Positions 8,498 to 17,945 of a stretch of 64,000 nt of DNA are shown here, piece after piece (within the stretch, counting starts at the first letter, position 1; each line of letters begins with the position of its first letter). This DNA comes from an uncultured Clostridia bacterium. GTDB lineage: Bacteria > Bacillota > Clostridia > Oscillospirales > Acutalibacteraceae. The notes below the pieces were generated by a model, which did not search any database, had not been told where the DNA came from, and saw nothing but the letters and a program-made list of their open reading frames with translations. Location: the NCBI GenBank assembly GCA_947632045.1, contig CANRNQ010000001.1:100458-164457 (forward strand), in the 5' to 3' direction. Position numbers and translations under genes: made by a program.

Positions 8498-8700
8498 AAG
8501 CAGTTGGAAGAGGTAAGCCCTGAATTACATCTTACCGCTTTTTAAATTGTGCAAAAGGGCGGCAATTTTGCCGTCCTTAGGGGCTAAGAGCTTGGGCTTG
8601 CCTTTCTCCGGCTACCTTTGCCGAGAGTACGACGGTTTGACTGCTTACATATATTACACACCCTGACAAAGCCTGTGCGTTGCACGGGCTTCGTTCCTTT
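8498..8700 (+). ncRNA. Candidate structured non-coding RNA
   Basis: The 820 bases between the LytTR gene and ppdK hold no credible gene. Directly after a good promoter, AAGCAGT (about 8498-8504) can pair with ACTGCTT (about 8640-8646), closing a multibranched region. Inside are GGTAAG/CTTACC, GGGCGGCA/TTGCCGTCC and a CGGC/GCCG hairpin. After the closing stem, AAGCCTGTGC and GCACGGGCTT form a strong hairpin followed by a weak U-rich run that may end the transcript. The length and the CCCTGA in the 5' arm recall 6S RNA, but the branched fold does not fit 6S well. I cannot name the family, and expression is unproven. Confidence 0.4.
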
Positions 8701-8835
8701 ATGTAAAAAAGGGCTTTGATAAGGGAGGAGTAGAAAGACTAAAAAATTCAGAGGTAAATTAAATATGACTTCGACGCAGCTTTATTCTGTGAAATAGATT
8801 AAAGTCAAAGTAAATCGTTTTTACATATATAAAGG

Positions 8836-8878
8836 CCTCCTATGACAGAGATTTTGTCTGACATAGGAGGTCGCTTTT
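8836..8878. terminator. Bidirectional terminator at the ppdK 3' end
   Basis: CCTCCTATG pairs with CATAGGAGG, extended by CAGA/TCTG. On the plus strand it runs into CGCTTTTTG; on the minus strand, downstream of ppdK, it runs into CCTTTATATA. It can separate ppdK from the RNA region. Confidence 0.7.
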
Positions 8879-8930
8879 TGCCTTTATATCCAAGCTGCCA
8901 AGGACAGCCGGAAATTTATTTATTTAAAAA

Positions 8931-11555
8931 TTAGCCCTTGAGTGCTGCCTGAGCCGCCGCAAGACGAGCAATCGGAACTCTGAACGGCGAGCATGAAACA
9001 TAGTCAAGGCCGATCTTGTGGCAGAACTCAACAGAAGACGGATCTCCGCCGTGCTCTCCGCAGATGCCGAGGTGCATATCGGGACGAACCTCTTTGCCGA
9101 GCTTTATAGCCATTTCCATGAGCTTGCCAACGCCTGTCTGGTCGAGCTTTGCAAACGGATCGCTCTCAAAGATCTTAGCGTCATAGTAAGCGTTGAGGAA
9201 CTTGCCCGCGTCGTCGCGCGAGAAGCCGTAGGTCATCTGAGTGAGGTCGTTTGTACCGAAGCAGAAGAACTCGGCTTCCTTTGCAATCTCGTCAGCCGTA
9301 AGAGCGGCTCTCGGGATCTCAATCATGGTGCCAACCTCATACTTCAAATCTGCGCCGGCCGCCGCAATCTCAGCGTCGGCAGTTTCAACAACTACGTTCT
9401 TAACGTATTTAAGCTCCTTAACCTCGCCAACGAGCGGAATCATGATCTCCGGAACGATGTTCCAGTCCGGATGAGCCTTCTTTACGTTTATGGCAGCGCG
9501 GATAACCGCAGAGGTCTGCATCTTTGCAATTTCGGGATAAGTTACCGCAAGACGGCAGCCGCGGTGACCCATCATCGGGTTGAACTCGTGGAGAGAATCA
9601 ATGATAGCCTTGATCTGCTCAACCGACTTGCCCTGAGATTTTGCGAGAAGCTCAATGTCGGCTTCCTCAGTCGGAACGAACTCGTGAAGCGGGGGATCGA
9701 GGAAACGAATGGTAACCGGATTGCCCTCGAGAGCCTCGTAAAGAGCCTCGAAGTCGCCCTGCTGTATCGGGAGGATCTTGTTGAGAGCAGCCTCTCTCTC
9801 CTCAACCGTGTCAGAGCAGATCATCTCGCGGAATGCTTCTATCCTGTCGCCCTCAAAGAACATATGCTCTGTGCGGCAAAGGCCGATGCCCTCGGCTCCG
9901 AGCTCGCGAGCCTTCTTAGCGTCTGCGGGTGTGTCGGCGTTTGTTCTTACCTTGAGAACTCTGAACTTGTCGACCCACTCCATGATTCTGCCGAACTCGC
10001 CGGCGATAGTAGCGTCAACGGTCGGAATAATTCCGTCGTATATGTTGCCGGTCGAACCGTCTATTGAGAGGTAATCTCCCTCGTGGTACTCCTTGCCGGC
10101 AAGTGTGAATTTCTTGTTAGCCTCGTCCATAACGATCTCCGAGCAGCCGGATACGCAGCAGGTGCCCATGCCTCTGGCAACAACGGCGGCGTGTGAGGTC
10201 ATGCCTCCGCGAACGGTGAGGATACCCTGTGAAGCCTTCATGCCCTCGATGTCCTCGGGAGAGGTTTCAAGACGAACTAAAACTACCTTCTCTCCTCTTG
10301 CATTCCATTCCTTTGCGTCCTCGGCTGAGAATACGATCTTTCCGCAGGCAGCGCCCGGGGAAGCCGCAAGAGCTTTTGCAACAGGGGTTGCCTGCTTCAA
10401 AGCGGCAGCGTCGAACTGCGGGTGGAGAAGAGTGTCGAGGTTTCTCGGGTCTATCATCAAAACAGCCTCCTGCTCTGAGATCATACCCTCGTCAACGAGA
10501 TCGCAGGCGATTTTAAGAGCGGCCTGAGCCGTTCTCTTACCGTTACGGGTCTGGAGCATATAGAGCTTTCTGTCCTCGATGGTGAACTCCATATCCTGCA
10601 TATCTCTGTAATGATTTTCAAGTGTGTTGCAGATGCCGACAAACTGCTCGTAAACCTCGGGCATAACCTCCTTGAGCTGGTCGATCTTCTGCGGCGTTCT
10701 TACGCCGGCAACAACGTCCTCGCCCTGAGCGTTCATAAGGAACTCGCCCATGAGGTGCTTTTCGCCTGTTGCGGGGTCGCGCGTAAACGCAACGCCTGTG
10801 CCCGATGTGTCGCCCATGTTGCCGAATGCCATCATCTGTACGTTAACGGCCGTACCCCATGAATACGGGATATCGTTGTCGCGGCGATATACGTTTGCTC
10901 TGGGGTTGTCCCACGAGCGGAAAACGGCTTTGATAGCTCCCATGAGCTGCTCCTTCGGGTCAGTCGGGAAGTCAACGCCGATTTTTTCTTTATACTCTGC
11001 TTTGAACTGCTCGGCAAGCTCCTTGAGGTCCTCGGCGGTGAGCTCGGTATCCTGCTTAACGCCCTTTTCAGCCTTCATCTTGTCGATGAGCTCCTCAAAA
11101 TACTTCTTGCCGACCTCCATAACAACGTCGGAATACATCTGGATAAATCTTCTGTAGCAGTCGTAAGCCCAGCGCGGGTTGCCCGACTTCTTAGCCATAA
11201 CCTCAACAACGGTTTCGTTAAGGCCAAGGTTGAGGATAGTATCCATCATTCCGGGCATAGACGCTCTTGCGCCCGAACGTACCGAAACGAGAAGCGGATT
11301 CTCGGTGTCGCCAAACTTTTTGCCCGTGATCTCCTCCATCTTTGAGATGTACTCCATGATTTCGGCCTGGATCTCGTCGTTGATCTTTCTGCCGTCTTCA
11401 TAGTACTGTGTGCAGGCCTCGGTTGTGATTGTGAAGCCCTGAGGTACCGGCAAGCCAAGGTTTGTCATCTCGGCAAGGTTAGCGCCCTTACCGCCGAGAA
11501 GCTCTCTCATCTTTCCGTTGCCCTCTTTGAACAAATAAACATACTTTTTGCCCAT
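8931..11555 (-). CDS. ppdK: Pyruvate, phosphate dikinase
   Basis: 874 residues, the family length. The start is the ATG at 11555 behind CAGGAGG; a longer reading frame exists but is unsupported. The ATP-grasp domain covers about the first 340 residues (GGKGANLAEMTNLGLPVPQGF near the start). The phosphohistidine domain carries the catalytic histidine in GGMTSHAAVVARGMG (about residue 450). The C-terminal PEP/pyruvate barrel holds MGHRGCRLAVTYPEI and the acid/base cysteine region GICGEHGGDPSS. The enzyme interconverts ATP, phosphate and pyruvate with AMP, PPi and PEP, and in clostridial anaerobes serves PPi-dependent glycolysis or PEP synthesis. It is monocistronic with its own promoter and terminator. 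The high codon bias suggests strong expression. Confidence 0.97.
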   Translation of the reverse strand: MGKKYVYLFKEGNGKMRELLGGKGANLAEMTNLGLPVPQGFTITTEACTQYYEDGRKINDEIQAEIMEYISKMEEITGKKFGDTENPLLVSVRSGARASMPGMMDTILNLGLNETVVEVMAKKSGNPRWAYDCYRRFIQMYSDVVMEVGKKYFEELIDKMKAEKGVKQDTELTAEDLKELAEQFKAEYKEKIGVDFPTDPKEQLMGAIKAVFRSWDNPRANVYRRDNDIPYSWGTAVNVQMMAFGNMGDTSGTGVAFTRDPATGEKHLMGEFLMNAQGEDVVAGVRTPQKIDQLKEVMPEVYEQFVGICNTLENHYRDMQDMEFTIEDRKLYMLQTRNGKRTAQAALKIACDLVDEGMISEQEAVLMIDPRNLDTLLHPQFDAAALKQATPVAKALAASPGAACGKIVFSAEDAKEWNARGEKVVLVRLETSPEDIEGMKASQGILTVRGGMTSHAAVVARGMGTCCVSGCSEIVMDEANKKFTLAGKEYHEGDYLSIDGSTGNIYDGIIPTVDATIAGEFGRIMEWVDKFRVLKVRTNADTPADAKKARELGAEGIGLCRTEHMFFEGDRIEAFREMICSDTVEEREAALNKILPIQQGDFEALYEALEGNPVTIRFLDPPLHEFVPTEEADIELLAKSQGKSVEQIKAIIDSLHEFNPMMGHRGCRLAVTYPEIAKMQTSAVIRAAINVKKAHPDWNIVPEIMIPLVGEVKELKYVKNVVVETADAEIAAAGADLKYEVGTMIEIPRAALTADEIAKEAEFFCFGTNDLTQMTYGFSRDDAGKFLNAYYDAKIFESDPFAKLDQTGVGKLMEMAIKLGKEVRPDMHLGICGEHGGDPSSVEFCHKIGLDYVSCSPFRVPIARLAAAQAALKG

Positions 11556-11626
11556 TGGAATTACCTCCTGAAAATTTGTGCGCAATAAAGCACATACAAA
11601 AATATTGACTTCTCAGTCTAAGTGCT

Positions 11627-11655
11627 ATTATACCAAATGATTGACATTTTGGCTA
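11627..11655 (-). promoter_or_regulatory. Likely ppdK promoter
   Basis: On the minus strand a perfect TATAAT lies 17 bases downstream of TAGCCA, about 70 bases before the ppdK start codon. The -35 box is weak. Confidence 0.45.
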
Positions 11656-11870
11656 TACCTTATTCAAATTTTTTACAGTTTTTTCCGAAAAAACAACTGA
11701 AATTAACTATGCGTCAATAAATAATTACCGTTAAAATGTATGAAAATGGCGAATGCGTCAATTTAGTTCTTGCAAAATCCGGTTTATGTGCGATAATTAT
11801 TATATTAACAAACCGATAATATATTGTTTTTGCGGGTGAGAGATCGCACGCAAATAAAGGGGAGCGTTTG

Positions 11871-12623
11871 ATGAGCAAGCTTAGCGCGATAATCCTCGCC
11901 GGAGGCGAGGGCAAGCGAATGAAGTCGGATAAGCCAAAAACCCTTTCAAAGGTGCTGGGCAGACCGATTTTACAGTGGGTGCTCGACGCATTAAAGGACT
12001 CGGGCATAGACGAAATATGCGTTGTCACGGGCTATAAAAGGGAATATATAGAGGAATACCTGAAGTCGCTGCCGTATAGCGTCGAAACTACGTTCCAGAG
12101 CGAGCGCCTCGGCACGGGGCACGCGGTCATGACCGCTAAGGAATTTCTGAAGAAAAATTCGGGCGAGGTGATCGTCTTAAACGGCGACGCTCCGTTTATG
12201 GATCCCGACACGATAAAAATGGCGCTAAAACAGCACAGGGACAACGGCTGCTGCGCCACGGTGATATCGGCTATGGTGGACGACCCGACGGGCTACGGCA
12301 GGATAGTAAGAGATGAAAACGGCGCGATTAAAGCGATAGTAGAGCACAAGGACGCGGACGAAAAAACTCTCATGATAAACGAGATAAATTCCGGCGGCTA
12401 CTGGTTTTCGAGCGACGCTCTGCTGAACGTCCTTTCGGAGATAAAAGCCGACAACAAGGCGGGCGAGTATTATTTGCCGGACGCGATAAAGCTTTTGCTT
12501 GAAAAGGGCGCAGCGGTCGGAGCCTGCACCGCGAAAAGCGCGGACGCCGTTTTGGGCGCGAACGACCCGCAGCAGCTCGAATATCTCAACGAAATAGCAA
12601 AAAGGCGATATGGCGAAAAATAA
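11871..12623 (+). CDS. GlmU-type UDP-GlcNAc pyrophosphorylase domain without acetyltransferase half
   Basis: 250 residues. The start is the ATG behind AAAGGGGAGCG. The nucleotidyltransferase signature IILAGGEGKRMKSDKPK is at the N-terminus, followed by ERLGTGHAV, LNGDAPFM, GYGRIVRDENG and VEHKDADE, all as in the pyrophosphorylase half of GlmU. The left-handed beta-helix acetyltransferase half (about 200 residues) is absent; the frame stops cleanly and is followed by the next gene. The neighbours prs, pth and mfd are those of glmU in many Firmicutes, so this is glmU by position. It should make UDP-GlcNAc from GlcNAc-1-P, but acetylation of GlcN-1-P must be done by another protein or be bypassed. 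Confidence 0.85.
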   Translation: MSKLSAIILAGGEGKRMKSDKPKTLSKVLGRPILQWVLDALKDSGIDEICVVTGYKREYIEEYLKSLPYSVETTFQSERLGTGHAVMTAKEFLKKNSGEVIVLNGDAPFMDPDTIKMALKQHRDNGCCATVISAMVDDPTGYGRIVRDENGAIKAIVEHKDADEKTLMINEINSGGYWFSSDALLNVLSEIKADNKAGEYYLPDAIKLLLEKGAAVGACTAKSADAVLGANDPQQLEYLNEIAKRRYGEK

Positions 12624-12686
12624 AGGAAAAAATAAAGATATGTATTTTATGCAGCTAATGCATTTTATAAAACAGGGGGTTATCAA

Positions 12687-13646
12687 ATGAATTTTCACGG
12701 CAAGGATATTAAAATCTTCACCGGAAGCTCAAACAAGGACGTAGCTCAGGGCATCGCGGGCTGTTTAGGCCTGCCGCTCGGAAAGTCGGACTGCTCCACC
12801 TTCAGCGACGGCGAGATCTCGGTATCTCTACACGAATCCGTAAGGGGAAGCGAATGCTTTATTGTTCAGTCTACCTGCGCGCCCGTAAACGACAATCTCA
12901 TGGAGCTCCTCATCATGATGGACGCTATGAAGCGCGCGTCGGCCGCGAGGATCACCGCCGTTATCCCGTATTTCGGCTACGCAAGACAGGATAGAAAGGC
13001 AAAGGCGAGAGATCCAATCTCGGCAAAGCTGTGCGCCGACCTCCTCACCTGCGCCGGAGCCGACAGGATACTTACCATGGACCTTCACTGCGCTCAGATA
13101 CAGGGCTTTTTCAATCTGCCCGTTGACCATCTTCTCGGAGCGCCGCTGCTCGCAAATCATCTCAAGGAGCAGATAGGAACGGACACGGACGACTATATCG
13201 TCGTATCTCCCGACCTCGGCTCGGTCACAAGGGCGAGAAACTTTGCCGCAAAGATCGGCTGCCCCCTTGCCATAATTGACAAACGCCGCCAAAGAGCGAA
13301 TGTTTCCGAGGTAATGAACATAATAGGCGACGTGAGAAATAAAAAGGCGATACTCGTGGATGATATGATAGACACCGCCGGAACGCTCTGCAACGCGGCT
13401 CAGGCGATAGTTGAAAAGGGCGGGGCCACAAGCGTTGTAGCCTGTGCGACCCACGGCGTGCTCTCGGGGCCGGCTATCGAGAGGATAGAGAAGAGCATAA
13501 TCAAGGAGGTAATCCTGCTCGACACGGTTCCGGTGACGGACGATAAGCTGATAGACAAATTCACTATTCTGCCGACCGCCCCGATATTCGCCGAGGCCAT
13601 CGAGAGGATATACGCCGACAAGCCGGTTTCGCCGATGTTCGGCTGA
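12687..13646 (+). CDS. prs: Ribose-phosphate pyrophosphokinase
   Basis: 319 residues, the full family length. It makes PRPP from ribose 5-phosphate and ATP for nucleotide, His and Trp synthesis. Visible motifs are FSDGEISV, the PYFGYARQDRK flexible loop, the metal and substrate histidine region TMDLHCAQIQGFF, and the PRPP loop AILVDDMIDTAGTL. The ribosome site is GGGGG. It lies 63 bases after the glmU-like gene and is probably cotranscribed with it. Confidence 0.97.
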   Translation: MNFHGKDIKIFTGSSNKDVAQGIAGCLGLPLGKSDCSTFSDGEISVSLHESVRGSECFIVQSTCAPVNDNLMELLIMMDAMKRASAARITAVIPYFGYARQDRKAKARDPISAKLCADLLTCAGADRILTMDLHCAQIQGFFNLPVDHLLGAPLLANHLKEQIGTDTDDYIVVSPDLGSVTRARNFAAKIGCPLAIIDKRRQRANVSEVMNIIGDVRNKKAILVDDMIDTAGTLCNAAQAIVEKGGATSVVACATHGVLSGPAIERIEKSIIKEVILLDTVPVTDDKLIDKFTILPTAPIFAEAIERIYADKPVSPMFG

Positions 13647-13738
13647 TAAAAATATTATCAAAAATTTAAATGACTCCAATGCGGTAATTCCTTGTGGATT
13701 TATCGCATTTTTGTCGTATTCCAAGGAGCTGCTGCAAT

Positions 13739-14332
13739 ATGATAAATCCCTTTAAAAAAACCGGCGGGGCCGACTTTATAATAGTCGGGCTCGGCAACCC
13801 CGGGCGAGAATATGAGCGCACCCGCCACAACGCCGGCTTTATAACGCTTGACCTTTTGGCCGAAAAATATTCGATAAGCGTGAGCAGACTCAAGTTTCAC
13901 GCGCTTACGGGGCTCGGGAGCATAGACGGGATAAAGGTAATGCTGTTAAAGCCGCAGACCTTTATGAACAAAAGCGGCGAGGCGGTCAGAGAGGCAATGA
14001 ATTTTTACAAATTACCCCCCGAAAGGGTTGTTATAATATCAGACGATATCTCGCTCGAGCCGGGCAGACTGCGCATAAGGCGAAAGGGCAGCGACGGCGG
14101 TCAAAAGGGGCTGCGCAGTATATTCGAGCTTTGCGGCACAAGCGACTTCCCGCGCATAAAGATGGGGGTCGGCGCAAAGCCGGAGCGCTTTGACCTTGCC
14201 GATTGGGTGCTGTCAAAGCTCACGGCGGACGACGAAAGGCTCTTTATCAAGGCCGCGCAGTCGGCGTGCGACGCGCTTCGTCTGATTATAAACGGCGAGA
14301 CTGACAAGGCGATGAATCTTTATAACTCATAA
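13739..14332 (+). CDS. pth: Peptidyl-tRNA hydrolase
   Basis: 197 residues with the start at the ATG behind AAGGAG. The Pth signature VGLGNPGREYERTRHNAGF carries the catalytic histidine, and PQTFMNKSGEAV and SDDISLEPGRLRIRRKGSDGG contain the substrate-binding asparagine and the catalytic aspartate environment. The enzyme releases peptides from prematurely dropped peptidyl-tRNA. It sits between prs and mfd as in Bacillus and clostridia, with 17 bases to mfd, so the genes are probably one transcript. Confidence 0.96.
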   Translation: MINPFKKTGGADFIIVGLGNPGREYERTRHNAGFITLDLLAEKYSISVSRLKFHALTGLGSIDGIKVMLLKPQTFMNKSGEAVREAMNFYKLPPERVVIISDDISLEPGRLRIRRKGSDGGQKGLRSIFELCGTSDFPRIKMGVGAKPERFDLADWVLSKLTADDERLFIKAAQSACDALRLIINGETDKAMNLYNS

Positions 14333-14349
14333 CAACGCGGGGACGGAAA

Positions 14350-17300
14350 ATGAAATTTATTCAAAATGAAACATCAGGGCTAAGAGAATACAAGCTGCTT
14401 AAGGCGGCGGTCAAATCGCACAGAGGGGCGGTGGTCGCGGCGGGGCTTACGACCTCTCTTAAATCGAATATCATACACACCCTTTGCGCCGAGCTCGGCT
14501 CAAGGGCTTTTGTCATTGTTGACGACGAGGCGCAGGCGCAGACTCTCGCAAACGATCTCGCCTCTATGGGCGGCAAGCCGCTCGTGTATCCGGTGAGGGA
14601 TTTCAACTTTAGAAATATGCAGAGCATATCAAAGGAGTACGAGCACAGCCGCATAAACGTGCTGAGCAAGATGCTCGCGGGAGATTACACGGCCGTGATA
14701 GCCTGCGCCGACGCGGCGGCGCAGTATACGATACCGCCCTATGCGCTCAAAAAAGCCTCTCTTGTTTTAAAAAGCGGCGGGCAGGCGAGCGTTGAGGATA
14801 TAACCGAGGCGCTGCTGCTTGCGGGCTACGAGCGTTGCTCGCAGGTAGAGGGAGCGGGTCAGTTCGCCGTCAGAGGCGGAATAATCGACTTCTTTATGCC
14901 CGATTCGGAAAATCCGGTCAGAGTGGAGCTTTGGGGCGACGAGGTTGATACCTTAAACTACTTTGACGTTGAAACCCAGCGCAGGACGGATTATATAGAG
15001 GAGATAAAGCTCACGCCGTCGTCCGAGATACTTGTCGGCGACAGGGAGGAGCTTGCGCAGAGAATAGAGCATAAGGCGGGACTGCTAAAGGGAAAAAACG
15101 CGCCCAAGTCAAGGGAGATACTTTTCCGCGAGGCGGAGGATATAAGAAACGGGGGCTTTTCCGGCTCTCTCGATAAATTCATAGGGCTTGTATATGATAA
15201 AACCGCAACCCTGTTCGACTACGCCGATGAGAACTCGATTTATTTTATGTCCGAAAGCGCGAGAACGCGCGAGAGGCTGCGCTCGTATGAGAGGCTGTTT
15301 GAGGAGGAGCTTAAGGAGTGCTTTGCCCAGGGGATACTTTGCAGAGGCTTTGAAACATATTCGATAGACAAGGTCGCGATGAACTCGATATTTTCAAAAA
15401 ACAGCTTCGTCTATCTCGACAACTTCGCCACCTCGGGCTATGAGCTGAAAATAGAGGAAATAGTCACGTTTAACCTAAAGCAACTGTCGCTGTGGAGCGG
15501 CTCGGTCAGGGTGTTGACGGAGGATCTAAGCGAAATGCGCGATAAAGCCGGCGGCACGGTCATACTTGCCGGAACGGAAAAGGCGGCGAAATCGCTTGCG
15601 GCGGAGCTTAGCGAAAAGGGCTACAACTCGGAATATGCAAACGACGTTGAAAAGCCGCAAAGGGGGTCTATATACGTTTTGCCCGGCGGGCTTTCCGCCG
15701 GCTTTGAATACCCGCAGACGGGCTTTACACTAATTACACACGGCATATCGGGCAAGACCAAAAGGCGCAGACGCGCAAAGGATAAAAACTCGCGCAGAAT
15801 ATATTCGCTTTCAGAGCTGTCGGAAGGCGACTATGTGGTTCATTCAATGCACGGCATAGGAATATTTATGGGCATACATAAGATAGAGGTTCAGGGGGTA
15901 GTCAAGGACTATATAAAGGTGGAGTACGCCAAAAAGGACACCCTCTATGTTCCCGTTACACAGCTTGACCTCATATCAAAATATATAGGGCCGAGCGAGA
16001 ACTCGGCGGTGAGGATAAGCAGGCTCGGAAGCGGAGATTGGCAGAGAACAAAGGCGAGGGTACGCAAGAACGTAAAGGATATAGCGGAGGAGCTGACGCG
16101 GCTTTACGCCGAGAGAATGGCTGCGCCCGGATATGCTTTTTCGCCCGACGGCGAATGGCAGCGCGATTTTGAAGCGGGCTTTGAGTATGAGGAAACCGAC
16201 GACCAGATGCGCTGTATAGACGAGATAAAAAGGGATATGGAGCGCACCGCGCCCATGGACAGACTGCTGTGCGGAGACGTAGGCTTCGGCAAGACGGAGG
16301 TCGCGCTCAGAGCCGCGTTCAAGTGCGTTTCAGATTCAAAGCAGTGCGTTTTGCTCTGCCCGACTACTATACTCGCCTGGCAGCATTATCAGACGGCTAT
16401 GAACAGATTTGAGGGCTTCCCCGTAAGGATAGAGCTTTTGAGCCGCTTCCGCACGCCGAAGCAGCAGGAAAATATAATAAAGAAGCTTTCAAGCGGCGAG
16501 ATAGATATGGTGATAGGAACTCATCGCGTGGTGCAAAGCGACGTTAGCTTTCGCAACCTCGGACTTGTAATAATAGACGAGGAGCAGCGCTTTGGTGTGG
16601 CTCAAAAGGAGAGGTTCAAGGAAATATGTAAAAACGTAGACGTTCTCACGCTTTCGGCCACGCCGATACCGCGAACTCTGAATATGGCCATGAGCGGCAT
16701 ACGCGATATGAGCACGCTTGAGGACGCGCCGCAGGACAGACACCCGGTGCAGACCTATGTTTTAGAGCACGACGACGGTATAATAGCCGAGGCGATAAGG
16801 CGCGAGCTGCGCCGCGGGGGACAGGCGTTTTATCTGCACAACAGGGTCGAGTCTATCGACAGCTGCGCTGCAAGGCTGCGCAGGCTTGTGCCGGAGGCTA
16901 AGATAGCCGTGGCGCACGGAAAGATGTCAGAAAACGAGCTTTCGGATATATGGCAGAGAATGCTTGAGCAGGATATAAACCTGCTTGTTTCGACCACTAT
17001 AATAGAAACGGGCATAGATTTGCCGAACGCAAACACGCTTATAATAGAGGACGCCGACCGCATGGGACTTTCACAGCTCCATCAGCTAAGGGGCAGGGTC
17101 GGCAGAAGCACAAGGAGGGCGTACGCGTATTTTACCTTTAGGCCGCAGAAGGTGCTGACTGAGATATCGCAGAAGAGATTGAACGCGATAAAGGAATTTA
17201 CGGAATTTGGCTCGGGATTTAAAATAGCCATGCGCGACCTTGAGCTCAGGGGAGCCGGAAACGTGCTCGGAGCTCAGCAGCACGGGCATATGGAGGACGT

Positions 17301-17820
17301 AGGCTACGATATGTATCTGCGCCTGCTCGGAGAGGCCTTGAACGAGGCAAAGGGCGAAAAGCCGGAAACGCCGGAGGAGCTCGAGTGCCTTGTGGACGTT
17401 CAGGTTCAGGCTCATATTCCCGAAAGCTATATAGAATCCCTCGGGCAGCGGCTCGACATATATAAGAAAATATCGGACATACGCAGCCGCGAGGACGCGC
17501 GGGACGTCACCGACGAGCTTATAGACCGCTTCGGCGACCCGCCCAAGGCGGTGCTCGGACTTGTCAACGTAGCCTTGACGCGCTCGCTTGCCGCCTCAAA
17601 GGGAATATATGAGATCAAGCAAAACGGCACGACGATAATGCTCTATACAAATAATATAAAAACGCCCTTCGTCGGCGAGGTTATAAACAAATTCAAGGGT
17701 TCGGCCTTTTTAAACGCGGGAAACAAGCCGTATATCGCCGTTAAATTTCAAAACGGATTATCGCCCAACGAGATGCTGAAGGACATATTTTTTGACTTTG
17801 AAGCGGAAAAGCAGAGGTAA
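14350..17820 (+). CDS. mfd: Transcription-repair coupling factor
   Basis: 1156 residues, full length. The N-terminal UvrB-like module (about 1-330) is followed by the RNA polymerase interaction domain (about 490-550, beginning SEGDYVVHSMHGIGIF). The translocase motor has Walker A LCGDVGFGKTEVALRA, Walker B LVIIDEEQRFG, motif III LSATPIPRTL and motif VI QLRGRVGRSTRRAY. The C-terminal TRCF domain follows. Mfd removes RNA polymerase stalled at lesions and recruits UvrA. It is the last gene of the conserved glmU-like/prs/pth/mfd run. Confidence 0.97.
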   Translation: MKFIQNETSGLREYKLLKAAVKSHRGAVVAAGLTTSLKSNIIHTLCAELGSRAFVIVDDEAQAQTLANDLASMGGKPLVYPVRDFNFRNMQSISKEYEHSRINVLSKMLAGDYTAVIACADAAAQYTIPPYALKKASLVLKSGGQASVEDITEALLLAGYERCSQVEGAGQFAVRGGIIDFFMPDSENPVRVELWGDEVDTLNYFDVETQRRTDYIEEIKLTPSSEILVGDREELAQRIEHKAGLLKGKNAPKSREILFREAEDIRNGGFSGSLDKFIGLVYDKTATLFDYADENSIYFMSESARTRERLRSYERLFEEELKECFAQGILCRGFETYSIDKVAMNSIFSKNSFVYLDNFATSGYELKIEEIVTFNLKQLSLWSGSVRVLTEDLSEMRDKAGGTVILAGTEKAAKSLAAELSEKGYNSEYANDVEKPQRGSIYVLPGGLSAGFEYPQTGFTLITHGISGKTKRRRRAKDKNSRRIYSLSELSEGDYVVHSMHGIGIFMGIHKIEVQGVVKDYIKVEYAKKDTLYVPVTQLDLISKYIGPSENSAVRISRLGSGDWQRTKARVRKNVKDIAEELTRLYAERMAAPGYAFSPDGEWQRDFEAGFEYEETDDQMRCIDEIKRDMERTAPMDRLLCGDVGFGKTEVALRAAFKCVSDSKQCVLLCPTTILAWQHYQTAMNRFEGFPVRIELLSRFRTPKQQENIIKKLSSGEIDMVIGTHRVVQSDVSFRNLGLVIIDEEQRFGVAQKERFKEICKNVDVLTLSATPIPRTLNMAMSGIRDMSTLEDAPQDRHPVQTYVLEHDDGIIAEAIRRELRRGGQAFYLHNRVESIDSCAARLRRLVPEAKIAVAHGKMSENELSDIWQRMLEQDINLLVSTTIIETGIDLPNANTLIIEDADRMGLSQLHQLRGRVGRSTRRAYAYFTFRPQKVLTEISQKRLNAIKEFTEFGSGFKIAMRDLELRGAGNVLGAQQHGHMEDVGYDMYLRLLGEALNEAKGEKPETPEELECLVDVQVQAHIPESYIESLGQRLDIYKKISDIRSREDARDVTDELIDRFGDPPKAVLGLVNVALTRSLAASKGIYEIKQNGTTIMLYTNNIKTPFVGEVINKFKGSAFLNAGNKPYIAVKFQNGLSPNEMLKDIFFDFEAEKQR

Positions 17821-17877
17821 AATAGCGCCGGAAACGGGAGAAAATATGAATTTGTTTTAAATACCGACGATTTTATA

Positions 17878-17906
17878 TAGACAAATTGATTAAAAAAGAG
17901 TATAAT
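17878..17906 (+). promoter_or_regulatory. Sigma-A promoter of the foldase lipoprotein gene
   Basis: TAGACA (one mismatch from consensus) and TATAAT are separated by 17 bases, 40 bases before the start codon at 17946. The foldase can therefore be expressed apart from mfd. Confidence 0.65.
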
Positions 17907-17945
17907 ATTATCGCTTTTTGAAATTTGAAAGGACGGTCAATAAAA

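Noticed and set aside
8498..8700. Naming the structured region 6S RNA, RNase P or tmRNA
   Set aside because: The conserved RNase P and tmRNA motifs are absent, and the branched fold fits the rod-like 6S poorly; left as an unnamed candidate.
9018..10067. A 349-codon plus-strand open frame inside ppdK
   Set aside because: It is the complement of a highly conserved, codon-biased enzyme gene; it lacks a ribosome site and resembles no protein.
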